From NCBI GenBank assembly GCA_003331045.1, contig QENA01000002.1:1-62076 (forward strand): a stretch of DNA of 62,076 nt, in the 5' to 3' direction. The stretch is from Candidatus Tokpelaia sp. JSC189 (GTDB lineage Bacteria; Pseudomonadota; Alphaproteobacteria; Rhizobiales; Rhizobiaceae). The position numbers and the translations under genes are program-made. Below the pieces are notes generated by a model that saw nothing but the letters and a program-made list of their open reading frames with translations, was not told the DNA's origin and searched no databases. Positions 1-9,331 of the stretch are shown here, in pieces (the stretch's first letter is position 1; the number at the start of each line of letters is the position of its first letter).

Positions 1-168
1 CACCTTCATCCTGCCCCCATATAGAGCTATAATTTCTAACATGTCAACAACAAACATTAGTCTAAGCTTCATAAAAAAATCTCAAAATTAATATCAATCC
101 ACAATTTTAAAGAATGCTGGGAAACAAACAGCACAAATTGACATTAATTAAAGGGTGAAAAGCTGCTA

Positions 169-182
169 GAATATGCATATTC
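169..182. promoter_or_regulatory. Possible operator palindrome upstream of emrAB
   Basis: A perfect 14-base palindrome, GAATATGCATATTC, lies about 80 bases before the emrA start. It overlaps a TAGAAT hexamer at 167-172 that could serve as a -10 element. A TTGACA hexamer sits at 138-143, but its spacing to TAGAAT is too long for a standard promoter. Efflux pairs of this type are often controlled by a local repressor binding such a site, but no regulator gene is visible in the window. Assignment as an operator is inference. Confidence 0.3.
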
Positions 183-261
183 AGGAATGAAATTTCTGAT
201 ATTATATTTAATTTAGCGCCCCATACATTAAATTCTATCGAGTCCATTGGAATATATTCTT

Positions 262-1353
262 ATGATGAAAGTTTCTTCAGAAAAATTAAGGCATAAAAAA
301 TCTAAAAATAGGAAAATTATTTTAGGCGTAGCTCTTATTCTCACTCTTGGCCTGTGCTGGCTTGGCATACGCTGGCTAACTGAATGGAGATTTCTTATCA
401 CCACAAATGATGCTTATATACAGGGTGATATTGCTGCAATTGCACCAAAGGTAAGCGGTTATATCAAATCCGTACCGATCAAAGCGAATCAAGTAGTGAA
501 TAAAAATGATATCCTTTTTTGCCTAGATGACGGGGACTATCAGATAGCACTTCAGAAAGCAGAAGCGCGGATTATTACACAACAGCGCACACTTGATCGC
601 ATCAAAGCCCAAATCGCTGCGTCCCAGATGAATCTAGATGAAGTAAAGGCCTTGGAAGCTTCAGCACTGGCGGTGAAAACCAATGCAGACCTGACATTGA
701 ACCGTGCAATAGAACTCGAGAAGAATAGGTTTATCTCTCAATCTGAAATAGATAAAGCGTGGTCAACCAATATACAGGCCAATGCCAATGTTACTCTCGC
801 AAGAGCCCAAATTGCGGCAGTAAAAGCCAGTATTGCCATACTTGAAGCACGATATGCTGAAGCAACGAGTCAAACTCAGTCACTGCAGCTGTCTCGTGAT
901 AAGGCACAGCGTGATCTTGATTTTACGATATTACGGGCACCATTTGATGGTGCCATTGGTAATCTTTCTGGGAAAATGGGTGATTTTGTCACGAATGGAC
1001 AGAGACTGGCAGCACTTGTCCCTATCAAGGAACTTTATATTGATGCCAATTACAAGGAAACACAGTTGTCTGATATCTATGGTGGTGAGGTCGTTCGCAT
1101 TTCAATCGATGGCATTAAAAATGGACATTATCTTGGACGTCTTCTGTCACTTGCACCCGCTTCCGGCTCTGTATTTTCGATATTACCGCCACAAAATGTG
1201 ACCGGCAATTTCACGAAAGTTGTACAACGCATACCAGTCCGCATTTCAATCCCGGCAGATGCGCTGGCAACCGGCCGCATCCGCGCGGGTATGAGTGTTG
1301 TTGTCAGTGTGGATATGCGTACCAAAACCAACAAACATAATTCCACTTGGTGA
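262..1353 (+). CDS. emrA: EmrA-like HlyD-family membrane fusion protein
   Basis: Periplasmic adaptor subunit of a drug efflux system, expected to link the inner membrane pump encoded next door to an outer membrane channel. One N-terminal membrane helix lies at about residues 19-38. It is followed by the typical first strand motif TNDAYIQGDIAAIAPKVSGY, a long alpha-helical hairpin (about 100-215) and the second lipoyl/barrel half with DFTILRAPFDGAIG. Length is about 363 residues, normal for EmrA. The frame is open from a TTG at 247, but the ATG codons at 262 and 265 are more likely starts; no strong ribosome binding site is visible. emrB follows after 7 bases, so the two form an operon. The substrate cannot be read from the sequence. 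Confidence 0.88.
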   Translation: MMKVSSEKLRHKKSKNRKIILGVALILTLGLCWLGIRWLTEWRFLITTNDAYIQGDIAAIAPKVSGYIKSVPIKANQVVNKNDILFCLDDGDYQIALQKAEARIITQQRTLDRIKAQIAASQMNLDEVKALEASALAVKTNADLTLNRAIELEKNRFISQSEIDKAWSTNIQANANVTLARAQIAAVKASIAILEARYAEATSQTQSLQLSRDKAQRDLDFTILRAPFDGAIGNLSGKMGDFVTNGQRLAALVPIKELYIDANYKETQLSDIYGGEVVRISIDGIKNGHYLGRLLSLAPASGSVFSILPPQNVTGNFTKVVQRIPVRISIPADALATGRIRAGMSVVVSVDMRTKTNKHNSTW

Positions 1354-1360
1354 GCGATAA

Positions 1361-2932
1361 ATGCCCCAAAATGCCAAAAGCCACAGAGTCAGCGATGAAA
1401 AGGTGAGTTTTCAACATATTATAGCTTTTATCGCCATGGTTTTTGGCATGTTAATGGCTATTCTCGATATCCAGATCGTTTCAGCATCCCTTGCTGAAAT
1501 TCAGGTGGGTATTGCTGCTAGCCCGGATGAAATTTCATGGGTACAAACATCTTATCTGATTGCCGAAGTTATCATGATTCCTCTTTCGGGTTTTCTCAGC
1601 AGACTAATGTCAACCCGTATACTTTTTACAGTTTCGGCAGCAGGTTTCACAATTACCAGTGTGTTTTGTGCTATGGCTACCTCCATTGAAGAAATGGCTA
1701 TTGCCCGCGCATTACAGGGATTTATTGGCGGAGGAATGATTCCAAGCGTATTTTCTGCAGCATTTACTATCTTTCCTGCATCGAAACGAAATATGATATC
1801 ATCAATCATCGGCCTCGTTGCGACATTGGCTCCCACGATCGGTCCAACAATCGGCGGCTATCTGAGTCAGATTTTTTCTTGGCACTGGCTTTTTCTAGTT
1901 AATCTCCCTCTAGGTATTATTGTCACCATTGCGGCATGGAAACTAATTGATTTTGACAAGGGTGATCCATCACTCATAACGAAGTTTGATTGGTATGGGT
2001 TAATTTCCATGGCCAGTTTTTTAGGTTCGCTTGAATATATTCTTGAAGAAGGGCCCAAGAATGAGTGGATGAAAGATGACCTGATTCGTTTTTTCATGGT
2101 TATAATGCTTGTTGGAGCAGTTGTTTTTTTCTGGCGTGCATTTACAGCGAAGGAGCCAATTGTAGATCTAAAAACTTTCTCCAACTTAAATTTTGCAATG
2201 GGTTCATTATTTTCGTTTGTTATGGGAATCGGACTGTATGGCCTTACCTATATGTATCCCCTCTATCTTTTTAAAATTCGGAATTATGATGCACTGATGA
2301 TTGGTAAGACAATGCTTGTATCCGGCCTTACCATGCTCCTATCTGCTCCTCTTGCCGGCTTTCTTTCAAGCCGCATGGATCCGCGTCTGATGATAGGAAT
2401 CGGTTTCATCGGATTTGCGGCAGGTACATGGATCGTTACGGGGCTGACACTGGACTGGGACTTTTGGGAACTTTTCTGGCCACAAGTCCTGCGCGGCGTC
2501 TCACTTATGTTCTGCATGGTACCCATCAATAACATTGCCCTGTGCACGCTGCCGCCATCACTTATTAAAAATGCATCTGGCCTGTTCAACCTCATGCGTA
2601 ATCTTGGTGGTGCTGTCGGGCTGGCTATGATCAATACTGTTCTTATACACCGCAGTGATTTTCACTATGCACGTATTGCGGAATCAGTCCACTGGGGGCG
2701 ACAAGACACCTACAATATGCTGTCAGAGTTATCATCCCGTTTTGACCTGCCGAGCGTGGACTCTTATCTGGCTGCCCTTCAGTTTATCACCAACATGGTA
2801 TACCAGCAGGCAATAGTCATGGCATTCAGCGATGTATTTTTATTGCTGACATTCCTTTTCGTTGTCCTGGCTGCCTTTGTTTGGATCGTGAAAAACCCAC
2901 TGGATACGCCGAATTCTATAAATTCTAAGTGA
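1361..2932 (+). CDS. emrB: EmrB/QacA-type MFS drug efflux permease
   Basis: Inner membrane proton-coupled multidrug exporter of the DHA2 branch of the major facilitator superfamily, normally with 14 membrane helices. The 523-residue length and evenly spaced hydrophobic segments fit. Family motifs are visible: LDIQIVSASLAEIQ in helix 1, the helix 2-3 loop GFLSRLMSTR, and the motif C region GLVATLAPTIGPTIGGYLSQ. It starts 7 bases after emrA, with which it is presumably co-transcribed and forms a tripartite pump. It is intact. No dedicated outer membrane TolC gene is present in the window. Confidence 0.9.
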   Translation: MPQNAKSHRVSDEKVSFQHIIAFIAMVFGMLMAILDIQIVSASLAEIQVGIAASPDEISWVQTSYLIAEVIMIPLSGFLSRLMSTRILFTVSAAGFTITSVFCAMATSIEEMAIARALQGFIGGGMIPSVFSAAFTIFPASKRNMISSIIGLVATLAPTIGPTIGGYLSQIFSWHWLFLVNLPLGIIVTIAAWKLIDFDKGDPSLITKFDWYGLISMASFLGSLEYILEEGPKNEWMKDDLIRFFMVIMLVGAVVFFWRAFTAKEPIVDLKTFSNLNFAMGSLFSFVMGIGLYGLTYMYPLYLFKIRNYDALMIGKTMLVSGLTMLLSAPLAGFLSSRMDPRLMIGIGFIGFAAGTWIVTGLTLDWDFWELFWPQVLRGVSLMFCMVPINNIALCTLPPSLIKNASGLFNLMRNLGGAVGLAMINTVLIHRSDFHYARIAESVHWGRQDTYNMLSELSSRFDLPSVDSYLAALQFITNMVYQQAIVMAFSDVFLLLTFLFVVLAAFVWIVKNPLDTPNSINSK

Positions 2933-3640
2933 AGTTGCTTTTTCATATCGGTTTTTAAGAAAATTTATTGCTCAAATCTAAAAAACAAGAGCCGGAATTT
3001 TCATTTAAAATGAATCCTTCGAGTATTTAAAATGTTCAAAAAATGCTGACTTATATCTGGAATAATTTTCAACATTACAAGGATAAGCTAATCCTATACC
3101 CGTAGAAGAAATAAGAAAACATCCAAAAATTATCTGCCAGTTCGGCATTATCACCATTAACACCCCTCTTGAATTTGATATTTACGGCGATTTCAATCCA
3201 ACTTATTTTGGCTTCTCTTACAATTCGGGTTCAACGTACATTATAAGCCGCTTTCAGAAGGTCGCAGGGCCTCAATTTCCGAGCGTTTCTCTTGAAGAAA
3301 ATAAAAATTATCAATTTATCCAGTGATATGGAACAGATTCATCTACAAACTCAACTTTATAAAAATATGGCTAATGACTACCATTAATTTGAGGAGAATT
3401 TTCATTATTTTATAGCAATGTTAGGAAAAACGAATAAGCATGACATACGCGGGAAAACTCAGATACCCTTGCTGATAGGCAAGTTCTAATAAATATTTCT
3501 AAAACTCCCATTACCAAGTGGTATTAATGCTAAATGGTAAAAACACTTTTAGAACATCAAGGCAGCCAAAATTCAACTTAAAATATTACTTAAAAGCTAA
3601 ACTATTTTAAATAAAAAGCGGAAGTTAGCTATAATAGCTA
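2933..3640. other. 708-base spacer between emrB and rnhA
   Basis: AT-rich stretch between the convergent emrB and rnhA genes with no complete gene. The only coding-like part is the short open frame at 3087-3326, described separately. I see no clear terminator and no RNA gene. Confidence 0.6.
3087..3326 (+). pseudogene. Coding-like remnant, unidentified
   Basis: Open frame of 79 codons ending in TGA with no ATG, GTG or TTG start supported by a ribosome binding site. The translation has a protein-like mix with many aromatic and polar residues, for example TPLEFDIYGDFNPTYFGFSY, unlike the low-complexity translations of the surrounding AT-rich DNA. It could be the 3' end of a lost secreted or surface protein. 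I do not recognise the family, and a chance open frame is possible. Confidence 0.25.
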
Positions 3641-4081
3641 TTATGTGTGGATAGCTTCAGCTATCCCTTTACGGGCAAGCTCATCCACACGCTCATTTTT
3701 AGGATGACCAGCATGACCTTTTACCCAGTGCCATCTTACCTCATGGCATGCACGGGCTGTATTCAGCTGTTGCCAAAGCTCCACATTCTTAACCGGCTTT
3801 CCGGAAACCGTCTGCCAGCCGTTTTTTTCCCAACCATTAATCCACTTCAAAATACCATCATGTACATATTTTGAATCGGTATAGAGATCAATACTGCATG
3901 GCTCTTTCAGAATGTTCAGCGCATTGAGCGCGGCCATTAGCTCCATACGATTATTGGTTGTCTCTACCTCACCACCATATATTTCACGCTCATACCCGTT
4001 CCAGTCCAGCAGGACACCCCATCCGCCGGGTCCTGGATTACCGGAACAGGCACCATCCGTATATATTATAACCTGTTTCAT
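3641..4081 (-). CDS. rnhA: Ribonuclease HI
   Basis: Cytoplasmic endonuclease that cuts the RNA strand of RNA-DNA hybrids. At 146 residues it has the usual size and all active-site positions: the first Asp in [17 protein letters not shown], Glu in [10 protein letters not shown], Asp in LYTDSKYV, and the C-terminal His in [18 protein letters not shown] followed by the last Asp. It is the last gene of the minus-strand run ctaD-ctaB-coxF-ispH-thrB-rnhA, 44 bases after thrB. A second RNase H, rnhB, is present near 50 kb. Confidence 0.96.
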   Translation of the reverse strand: MKQVIIYTDGACSGNPGPGGWGVLLDWNGYEREIYGGEVETTNNRMELMAALNALNILKEPCSIDLYTDSKYVHDGILKWINGWEKNGWQTVSGKPVKNVELWQQLNTARACHEVRWHWVKGHAGHPKNERVDELARKGIAEAIHT

Positions 4082-4125
4082 CTCAGTACTTCATCTGGTT
4101 GCCATTTCTGAACCTTCTTCATCGC

Positions 4126-5094
4126 CTATATCTTGGACAGTCCCAATTCGGAAATTTGCCTGATCTGACCAAAAAAACGTAACTTACGTAGATATTCCAA
4201 CGGATCCTTCTTGACCACAAGACCATTTTCAGGGGAATAAAACCAATCATAGAGTCGTGTCAGGAAAAAGCGTATGGCAGCACCACGAGCCAGTAGTGGC
4301 AAGAAAGCAAGTTCACTCTCTGTCAATGGGCGCTCACGGCAATAAGCAGATAACATGGCACTGCCTTTGGTCAGGTTAAAAGAGCCATCCTTTTCAAAAC
4401 ACCAAGCATTAAGGCAAACAGCGATATCATAGGCGAGTAAATCATTACAGGCGAAATAAAAATCTATCAATCCTGAAAGCCGATCGCCGAGAAAAAAAAC
4501 ATTATCAGGAAAAAGATCAGCATGAATAATACCGACCGGCAAATCGACAGGCCATAGATCTTCAAGATTATCCAGTTCCCGATCAATTTCAACTGAAAGA
4601 TCCGTAGCAAATGCATTTGCCCGCGTCCGGCATGCATTCCATAATGTACGCCAACCGCTTAAAGAGAGGGAATTTTCATGTTTCATTGAAAAATCTTCTC
4701 CCGCAAGATGAACCCGTGCAAGGACGGCTCCAACACTGCGACAATGGGCAACATTAGGCTTGCGTATCCACATCCCTTCAAGAAAAGTGATGACAGCAGC
4801 TGGACGCCCAGCAAGATGGCTAACCAATGCCCCATCCTTGGCAGCAATTGGCTGCGGACAGGCAATCCCTTTTCCCGCTAGATGGTGCATCAGCCCGAAA
4901 AAAAATGGCAGATCCTTTTCATTAACACGTTTTTCATAAAGGGTAAGAATATAAGCATCTTTTTGGGTATGCAGCAGAAAATTTGAATTCTCGACACCTT
5001 CAGCAATGCCCTTGCAAGACAGCAAGGAGCCGATATTATAAGAGGTAAGAAAATCAGAAAGCTCATATTCGCTGATATCAGTATAAACTGCCAT
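4126..5094 (-). CDS. thrB: Homoserine kinase (ThrB, APH-like fold)
   Basis: Phosphorylates homoserine in threonine synthesis, the step before threonine synthase. The 322-residue protein belongs to the aminoglycoside-phosphotransferase-like homoserine kinases used by rhizobia. It has an N-terminal YKGIAEG-type segment (here [18 protein letters not shown]), the catalytic loop [14 protein letters not shown] and the metal-binding [10 protein letters not shown]. The ATG at 5094 overlaps the ispH stop in a TGATG junction, which argues for translational coupling and against the TTG one codon upstream. No frame damage is seen. Confidence 0.94.
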   Translation of the reverse strand: MAVYTDISEYELSDFLTSYNIGSLLSCKGIAEGVENSNFLLHTQKDAYILTLYEKRVNEKDLPFFFGLMHHLAGKGIACPQPIAAKDGALVSHLAGRPAAVITFLEGMWIRKPNVAHCRSVGAVLARVHLAGEDFSMKHENSLSLSGWRTLWNACRTRANAFATDLSVEIDRELDNLEDLWPVDLPVGIIHADLFPDNVFFLGDRLSGLIDFYFACNDLLAYDIAVCLNAWCFEKDGSFNLTKGSAMLSAYCRERPLTESELAFLPLLARGAAIRFFLTRLYDWFYSPENGLVVKKDPLEYLRKLRFFGQIRQISELGLSKI

Positions 5095-6113
5095 CAAAAA
5101 CCCTGCCCGCCTTTCTGCAATCCTGTAACAAACGCCATATCGCCATGCGTAAGAGCAACATCACGCAATACACGATTAACAGGAAATGCCTCATGCTCTT
5201 GCACAGTATCGACAAGCTTGATCGAAAGATCATAACGTTGCCGGAAAGCTTCGATAATTTCAGAAATAATAATTTCCGGCGCTGAAGCCCCGGCTGAAAG
5301 GCTGATAACCCGCAAAGGCTCCAGATTTTCCCAAATGATTTCACTGGCCCGCTGTACCAGCAATGAAAGGCCTGCTCCCGCCCTTTTCGCCACTTCCACC
5401 AGCCTACGGGAGTTAGAGGAATTTGGTGCGCCGACAATCAAGAACAGGTCACTGCCAAGCGCAGCAGTTTTTACTGTATCTTGCCGGTTTGTAGTAGCAA
5501 AACAGATGGATTCAACAGCCGGCGCTTCAATTAGGGGAAAACGCTTGCGAAGCACACGAATAATGCCATCTGTATCCTCCACTGAAAGTGTTGTCTGGGT
5601 AACAAATCCCAGTTGCTCTGCATTCCGCGGTTGATACTGTTCGGCATCCCTGATCGTTTCAATCAGTGTAACAGAATCTTTTTCCAATTGCCCCATAGTA
5701 CCAATCACTTCCGGATGGCCAGCATGACCAATCAGAATAACATGCCGCCCCTTCCGATAATGGCGAATGGCCTGTTTATGAACCTTAGAAACCAGAGGAC
5801 AGGTTGCATCAAGATAAAACAGGTTCTTGTACCTTGCATCTTCCAGCACCGATTTTGGCACACCGTGGGCAGAAAAAATAACCGGCTGCCCCTTGTGATG
5901 GTCAGGAATTTCTCGCAGATCCTCTATGAAAATAGCCCCTCGTGCCTGCAGGCCTTCCACCACATAGCCGTTATGGACAATTTCGTGCCGGACATAAACT
6001 GGCGCGCCATATTTCTTGAGTGCTGCAACAACAATCTGAATTGCACGGTCAACGCCAGCACAAAACCCCCGTGGCCAGCAAAGGCGAATCGTCAACGGTG
6101 GTTTTATAGACAT
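5094..6113 (-). CDS. ispH: 4-hydroxy-3-methylbut-2-enyl diphosphate reductase (IspH/LytB)
   Basis: Last step of the MEP isoprenoid pathway, making IPP and DMAPP through a 4Fe-4S cluster. Three conserved cysteines are present, in [23 protein letters not shown] and [10 protein letters not shown], along with the substrate-binding [10 protein letters not shown] and SAHGVP histidines. Length is 339 residues, normal. It works with dxs and ispE, also in this window. In related genomes several cytochrome oxidase genes sit between coxF and ispH. Here only 31 bases separate them, so a deletion appears to have joined these genes. Confidence 0.96.
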   Translation of the reverse strand: MSIKPPLTIRLCWPRGFCAGVDRAIQIVVAALKKYGAPVYVRHEIVHNGYVVEGLQARGAIFIEDLREIPDHHKGQPVIFSAHGVPKSVLEDARYKNLFYLDATCPLVSKVHKQAIRHYRKGRHVILIGHAGHPEVIGTMGQLEKDSVTLIETIRDAEQYQPRNAEQLGFVTQTTLSVEDTDGIIRVLRKRFPLIEAPAVESICFATTNRQDTVKTAALGSDLFLIVGAPNSSNSRRLVEVAKRAGAGLSLLVQRASEIIWENLEPLRVISLSAGASAPEIIISEIIEAFRQRYDLSIKLVDTVQEHEAFPVNRVLRDVALTHGDMAFVTGLQKGGQGF

Positions 6114-6144
6114 GATGTTTATCCTGTATTTTACTGATTATCGT

Positions 6145-6294
6145 TTATGCGCTAAGCTTGGCATATGTCGCAATATAGAGGATGAATACGAACAAGAGAA
6201 GTGCAATTGCCAACCCCATCGCACGGTTACGTTGCGCGGTTCCCTCCTCTCTGGCCCGTATGTTAATGCCCTGCCCGGTTTTTCTATTTTTCAA
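6145..6294 (-). CDS. coxF: Small CoxF-like membrane protein of the cytochrome oxidase operon
   Basis: A 49-residue protein with a basic N-terminus and one membrane helix (AMGLAIALLLFVFILYIATY), ending KLSA. Size, TAQRNR-type segment and position directly after ctaB match the small CoxF protein in rhizobial aa3 oxidase operons, thought to help oxidase assembly. The chosen start is a TTG at 6294, four bases after the ctaB stop and preceded by GGAG. A longer frame from 6330 would overlap ctaB. The usual next genes ctaG and ctaE are absent, so its partner complex may no longer exist. Homology is judged by position and pattern only. Confidence 0.6.
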   Translation of the reverse strand: MKNRKTGQGINIRAREEGTAQRNRAMGLAIALLLFVFILYIATYAKLSA

Positions 6295-6298
6295 TGTT

Positions 6299-7243
6299 TC
6301 ACACTCCGAATATGGCCCATACACGTACAATCAGCGTTTCGAGCAGAAGAACGGTAAAAAGCACTGTAAGATAAAAGAGTGAGAAGAAAAACAATTTTCT
6401 CGCCGCGCTGACTGTCTTCTCACGATCCGGAGCACATCGGAGTTGCCAAGAATAAACAACAAAAATCAGGCCAGTGATAAAGGAAAAAAGCCCATAAACC
6501 ATCCCTGAAAGCCCAATGACGCAGGGTAACACGCCAACTAGCGCCATGACAATAGCATAACCTAAAATCTGATTTTTAGTAGATTTTTCACCACGGACAT
6601 TAGCCATCATAGGAATATGAGCCTTTTCATAATCCATTATAGTAAATAATGAAAGAGCCCAGAAATGAGGCGGTGTCCATAAAAAGATGATGAGAAAAAG
6701 AACCATACTTTCAAAACTGGTAGTACCAGTTACAGCTGCCCAACCAATCATTGGCGGAAAAGCGCCTGCTGCACCACCTATAACGATATTTTGTGGTGTT
6801 AAGCGTTTGAGCCAAACGGTATAGATAATCACATAGAAAAAAATAGCGAAGCCAAGCAACGCCGCCGAGAACCAATTGATAAAAACACCCATAACCAAAA
6901 CAGACAGCAGGGACAACACAAGCCCGAAAATCAATCCTTGGTCACGCGTAACAAGGCCAGCAGGTATGGGGCGTGAGTGGGTTCTTTCCATAATGGCGTC
7001 AATATCAGAATCATACCACATATTAAGCGCCCCGGAGGCCCCGCCTCCCACTGCAATACAAAGAATGGCAAGAAGAGCCAGAACAGGATTCATATGGCCG
7101 GGTGCGATAAAAAGGCCGACAAAGGCCGTAAAAACAACAAGCGACATAACCCGTGGCTTGAGCAGAAGCATATAATCATCCGTATAGGCATATGCTTTCG
7201 TTTTTTTTATCTCAAGCTTCATGGTGGAGTTGACTGCTGACAT
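6299..7243 (-). CDS. ctaB: Protoheme IX farnesyltransferase (heme O synthase)
   Basis: Integral membrane prenyltransferase that adds a farnesyl group to heme B to make heme O, needed for aa3 and bo3 oxidases. It is 314 residues with about nine helices and both aspartate-rich substrate motifs: NMWYDSDIDAIMERTHSRP and the second, DYEKAHIPMMANVRG. All motif residues look intact, so it is probably functional even though most of the adjacent oxidase operon is gone. It starts 9 bases after the ctaD-like stop. It may now serve a quinol oxidase encoded elsewhere and could equally be called cyoE. Confidence 0.93.
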   Translation of the reverse strand: MSAVNSTMKLEIKKTKAYAYTDDYMLLLKPRVMSLVVFTAFVGLFIAPGHMNPVLALLAILCIAVGGGASGALNMWYDSDIDAIMERTHSRPIPAGLVTRDQGLIFGLVLSLLSVLVMGVFINWFSAALLGFAIFFYVIIYTVWLKRLTPQNIVIGGAAGAFPPMIGWAAVTGTTSFESMVLFLIIFLWTPPHFWALSLFTIMDYEKAHIPMMANVRGEKSTKNQILGYAIVMALVGVLPCVIGLSGMVYGLFSFITGLIFVVYSWQLRCAPDREKTVSAARKLFFFSLFYLTVLFTVLLLETLIVRVWAIFGV

Positions 7244-7252
7244 AGGTTAGCA

Positions 7253-8836
7253 TCAGTCTCCGCTCAGATTTCTGTTAACCAGCACCCGCCGGCTGCTATT
7301 TCGGTGTGACAAGAACCTTCGTTTCATAGCTTTATCCGCTGGCCTCCTACGTATCAAAGCCTCGGCAATAGCATAAAGAAAGATACCAAGCGAGCCGGCA
7401 GCAACTACTGTACCGACAGTTGAAAGCCGTACCCAGCTGCTGAAAGCTGTCACAGGAACGCTAAACGATTGCGACTCGTAAGCAAATCCTTGGAAAGGCT
7501 TCGGCAGAGAAATTAGATTAACAGCAACAAACATCACCCAAAAATGAATCCGACTGGTCAAATCACGAATAATAAACCCCGATATTATCGGAAACCAGAA
7601 ATACCAGCCGGCAAAAATTGCAAAGACACAACTAAGCAATAAAACATAATGGAAGTTTGAAACAAAAACTATGGGCAAGTCGCAGAAAGCACGACTCAAG
7701 CCAAAATACAATGTTGAAATCGTACCCATGACAAAGATAAACATAAAGCCGGCTGCCCAAAGCATTGGTGCCTCCAAATCTCGCCACCTGCATCTGATTG
7801 TTGCAAACCAAGAAAAAACAATAAATGCAGAAGGCAAACTGATAAGGGACAACGAATAGAGAAAATATGTTTGCATATCCGCAGGGCCTGCGTCGTGGAA
7901 AAGATTTTGTGTCCATAGAATAAAACCAGCGAGACCAATGACCGTCATAGCTATAGAAATTCCTTTTTGGGCATAAAGTGGATTTCTGAAAAATACCGCG
8001 ATAATATGGCTGATAATGCCGAAAGCAGAAAGCAACGAAACATAAATTTCAGGATGGCTGAAAAACCATAACATGACCTGAATCTGCGCGAGAGTATACA
8101 ATACTCCGTTCTGCATCTGCAGTGCATAACCATATAACAGTAGCGTCGTAGCGACTGTCATGAGTGGCATGCACAAAAGCATAAAAAATGAGGCAATAAG
8201 AACCGCCCATACAAAAGCTGGCATATCAGAGAATTTGACAGCTGGCACACGCATGACAATGATCGTGACAATCAAATTGATGGCAGAAATAACAACTGAT
8301 ATTGCAGCAATATGCAGGGCAATAATAAGCCCTATAGCTGTCATAAAATTTTCCGGCAAACAGAACAAAGCAGCGATAAAAAATATGAATGCTAGCAAGA
8401 ATAGCCAAAAACCCGCCCGGTTCAGCCAAGGGTAAGCCATATCGCCTATCCCTATCAGCAGAGGCACAAGCCAATTGCTAAAACTGCAGAAAAGTGCAGG
8501 AAGCACTATGAAAACAATCATTACAAGCGCATGTATTGAATTGAAAAGTGAAAGCAATTTTTTTTCAGATACAAAGGCCTGCGTAGCGACATCTTCAGAA
8601 AAGACCGCAAAAACACTATGGTAGACGATGCTCCATGCCTCGTCTACCTCCATGCGGACAAGCAGTGACAAGACAATGCCTATGATTCCAGCAAAAATTG
8701 CAAAAATAAAATAAAATGTGCCGATATTCTTATGATCTGACGATAAAATTTTTGACAGCACAACAGATATCTGATTTCCGACAGCTTTCCTGTTATGCAG
8801 AGCGGTTGATGCTTCGCCTGTCTCACGCGACTTCAT
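7253..8836 (-). CDS. Cytochrome c oxidase subunit I-like protein lacking the heme a3/CuB site
   Basis: The 527-residue protein aligns over its length with aa3-type CtaD: SDHKNIGTFYFIFAIFAGIIG at the N-terminus (first 20 residues of the motif), about twelve helices, and HFWVMFVAVNL near the end. The low-spin heme histidines are kept (H102 in NSIHALVM, H396 in SNFHYV), as is the HPEIY segment (H261, Y265). The two adjacent CuB histidines are Q310-N311 in WTQNLF; the heme a3 ligand is N394; the K-channel lysine position is I339; the Arg pair before the last helices is missing. Each lost His codon is one base from a His codon. The frame is intact, with an AGGCAGGGA ribosome binding site. Oxygen reduction at a binuclear centre looks impossible. 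The role is unknown: a repurposed low-spin heme protein or early decay. Confidence 0.85.
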   Translation of the reverse strand: MKSRETGEASTALHNRKAVGNQISVVLSKILSSDHKNIGTFYFIFAIFAGIIGIVLSLLVRMEVDEAWSIVYHSVFAVFSEDVATQAFVSEKKLLSLFNSIHALVMIVFIVLPALFCSFSNWLVPLLIGIGDMAYPWLNRAGFWLFLLAFIFFIAALFCLPENFMTAIGLIIALHIAAISVVISAINLIVTIIVMRVPAVKFSDMPAFVWAVLIASFFMLLCMPLMTVATTLLLYGYALQMQNGVLYTLAQIQVMLWFFSHPEIYVSLLSAFGIISHIIAVFFRNPLYAQKGISIAMTVIGLAGFILWTQNLFHDAGPADMQTYFLYSLSLISLPSAFIVFSWFATIRCRWRDLEAPMLWAAGFMFIFVMGTISTLYFGLSRAFCDLPIVFVSNFHYVLLLSCVFAIFAGWYFWFPIISGFIIRDLTSRIHFWVMFVAVNLISLPKPFQGFAYESQSFSVPVTAFSSWVRLSTVGTVVAAGSLGIFLYAIAEALIRRRPADKAMKRRFLSHRNSSRRVLVNRNLSGD

Positions 8837-9331
8837 TCTTCAAATCCCTGCCTGCCTCTTCATGATTTAAACTTCATTTTATCACATCATACTGATGATA
8901 CAACAAAGACAGACAACTTCGATTAAAGGCACCAATACTCATGACTTATCAATTTCAAAACGCTTGAAAGACACGGCATTGCGTTAGCCGCTATATTTTC
9001 GAGTTCCAGAATGTGGCGTACACATTTGAGATGATTTTCAGATTGCGAAGATGGGCCTATGTATAAAAATCTACGCCCCTGTTCTCCAAAGGATCCTTTC
9101 GCCTTCCTTTTAATTCTTTTTACCGAGAGGGGTATCTGCTTTTTTGAAATTTATGTCATAAATTCATTATGGGTGATATTCTTTGAAATAAATTCGGTAC
9201 ACAAATAAAAATCCTTGATTCAATTTTCATCATTTAGGATAGTTGATTCTTTCCCTGAAATGATCAAGTTATCTGATGTTATCAGACTGTTTGCCTATAA
9301 ACATCGTGGCACTACGAACTTTGAGAGAAAC
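8837..9331. other. Divergent spacer between ctaD-like gene and mutS
   Basis: About 495 bases separating two divergent genes, so promoters for both should lie here. In relatives ctaC (subunit II) sits directly upstream of ctaD; no trace of its copper-site coding pattern is seen. The mutS frame is open back to 9215, but that part reads as non-conserved sequence. No hairpin or RNA gene recognised. Confidence 0.5.

Noticed and set aside
5613-6137. 174-codon plus-strand frame opposite ispH
   Set aside because: It lies entirely over a highly conserved ispH gene and has no start signal or protein-like motifs; antisense shadow.
9215-9331. N-terminal extension of MutS from the TTG at 9215
   Set aside because: The extra 39 residues do not resemble MutS, and the ATG at 9332 has a better ribosome binding site.
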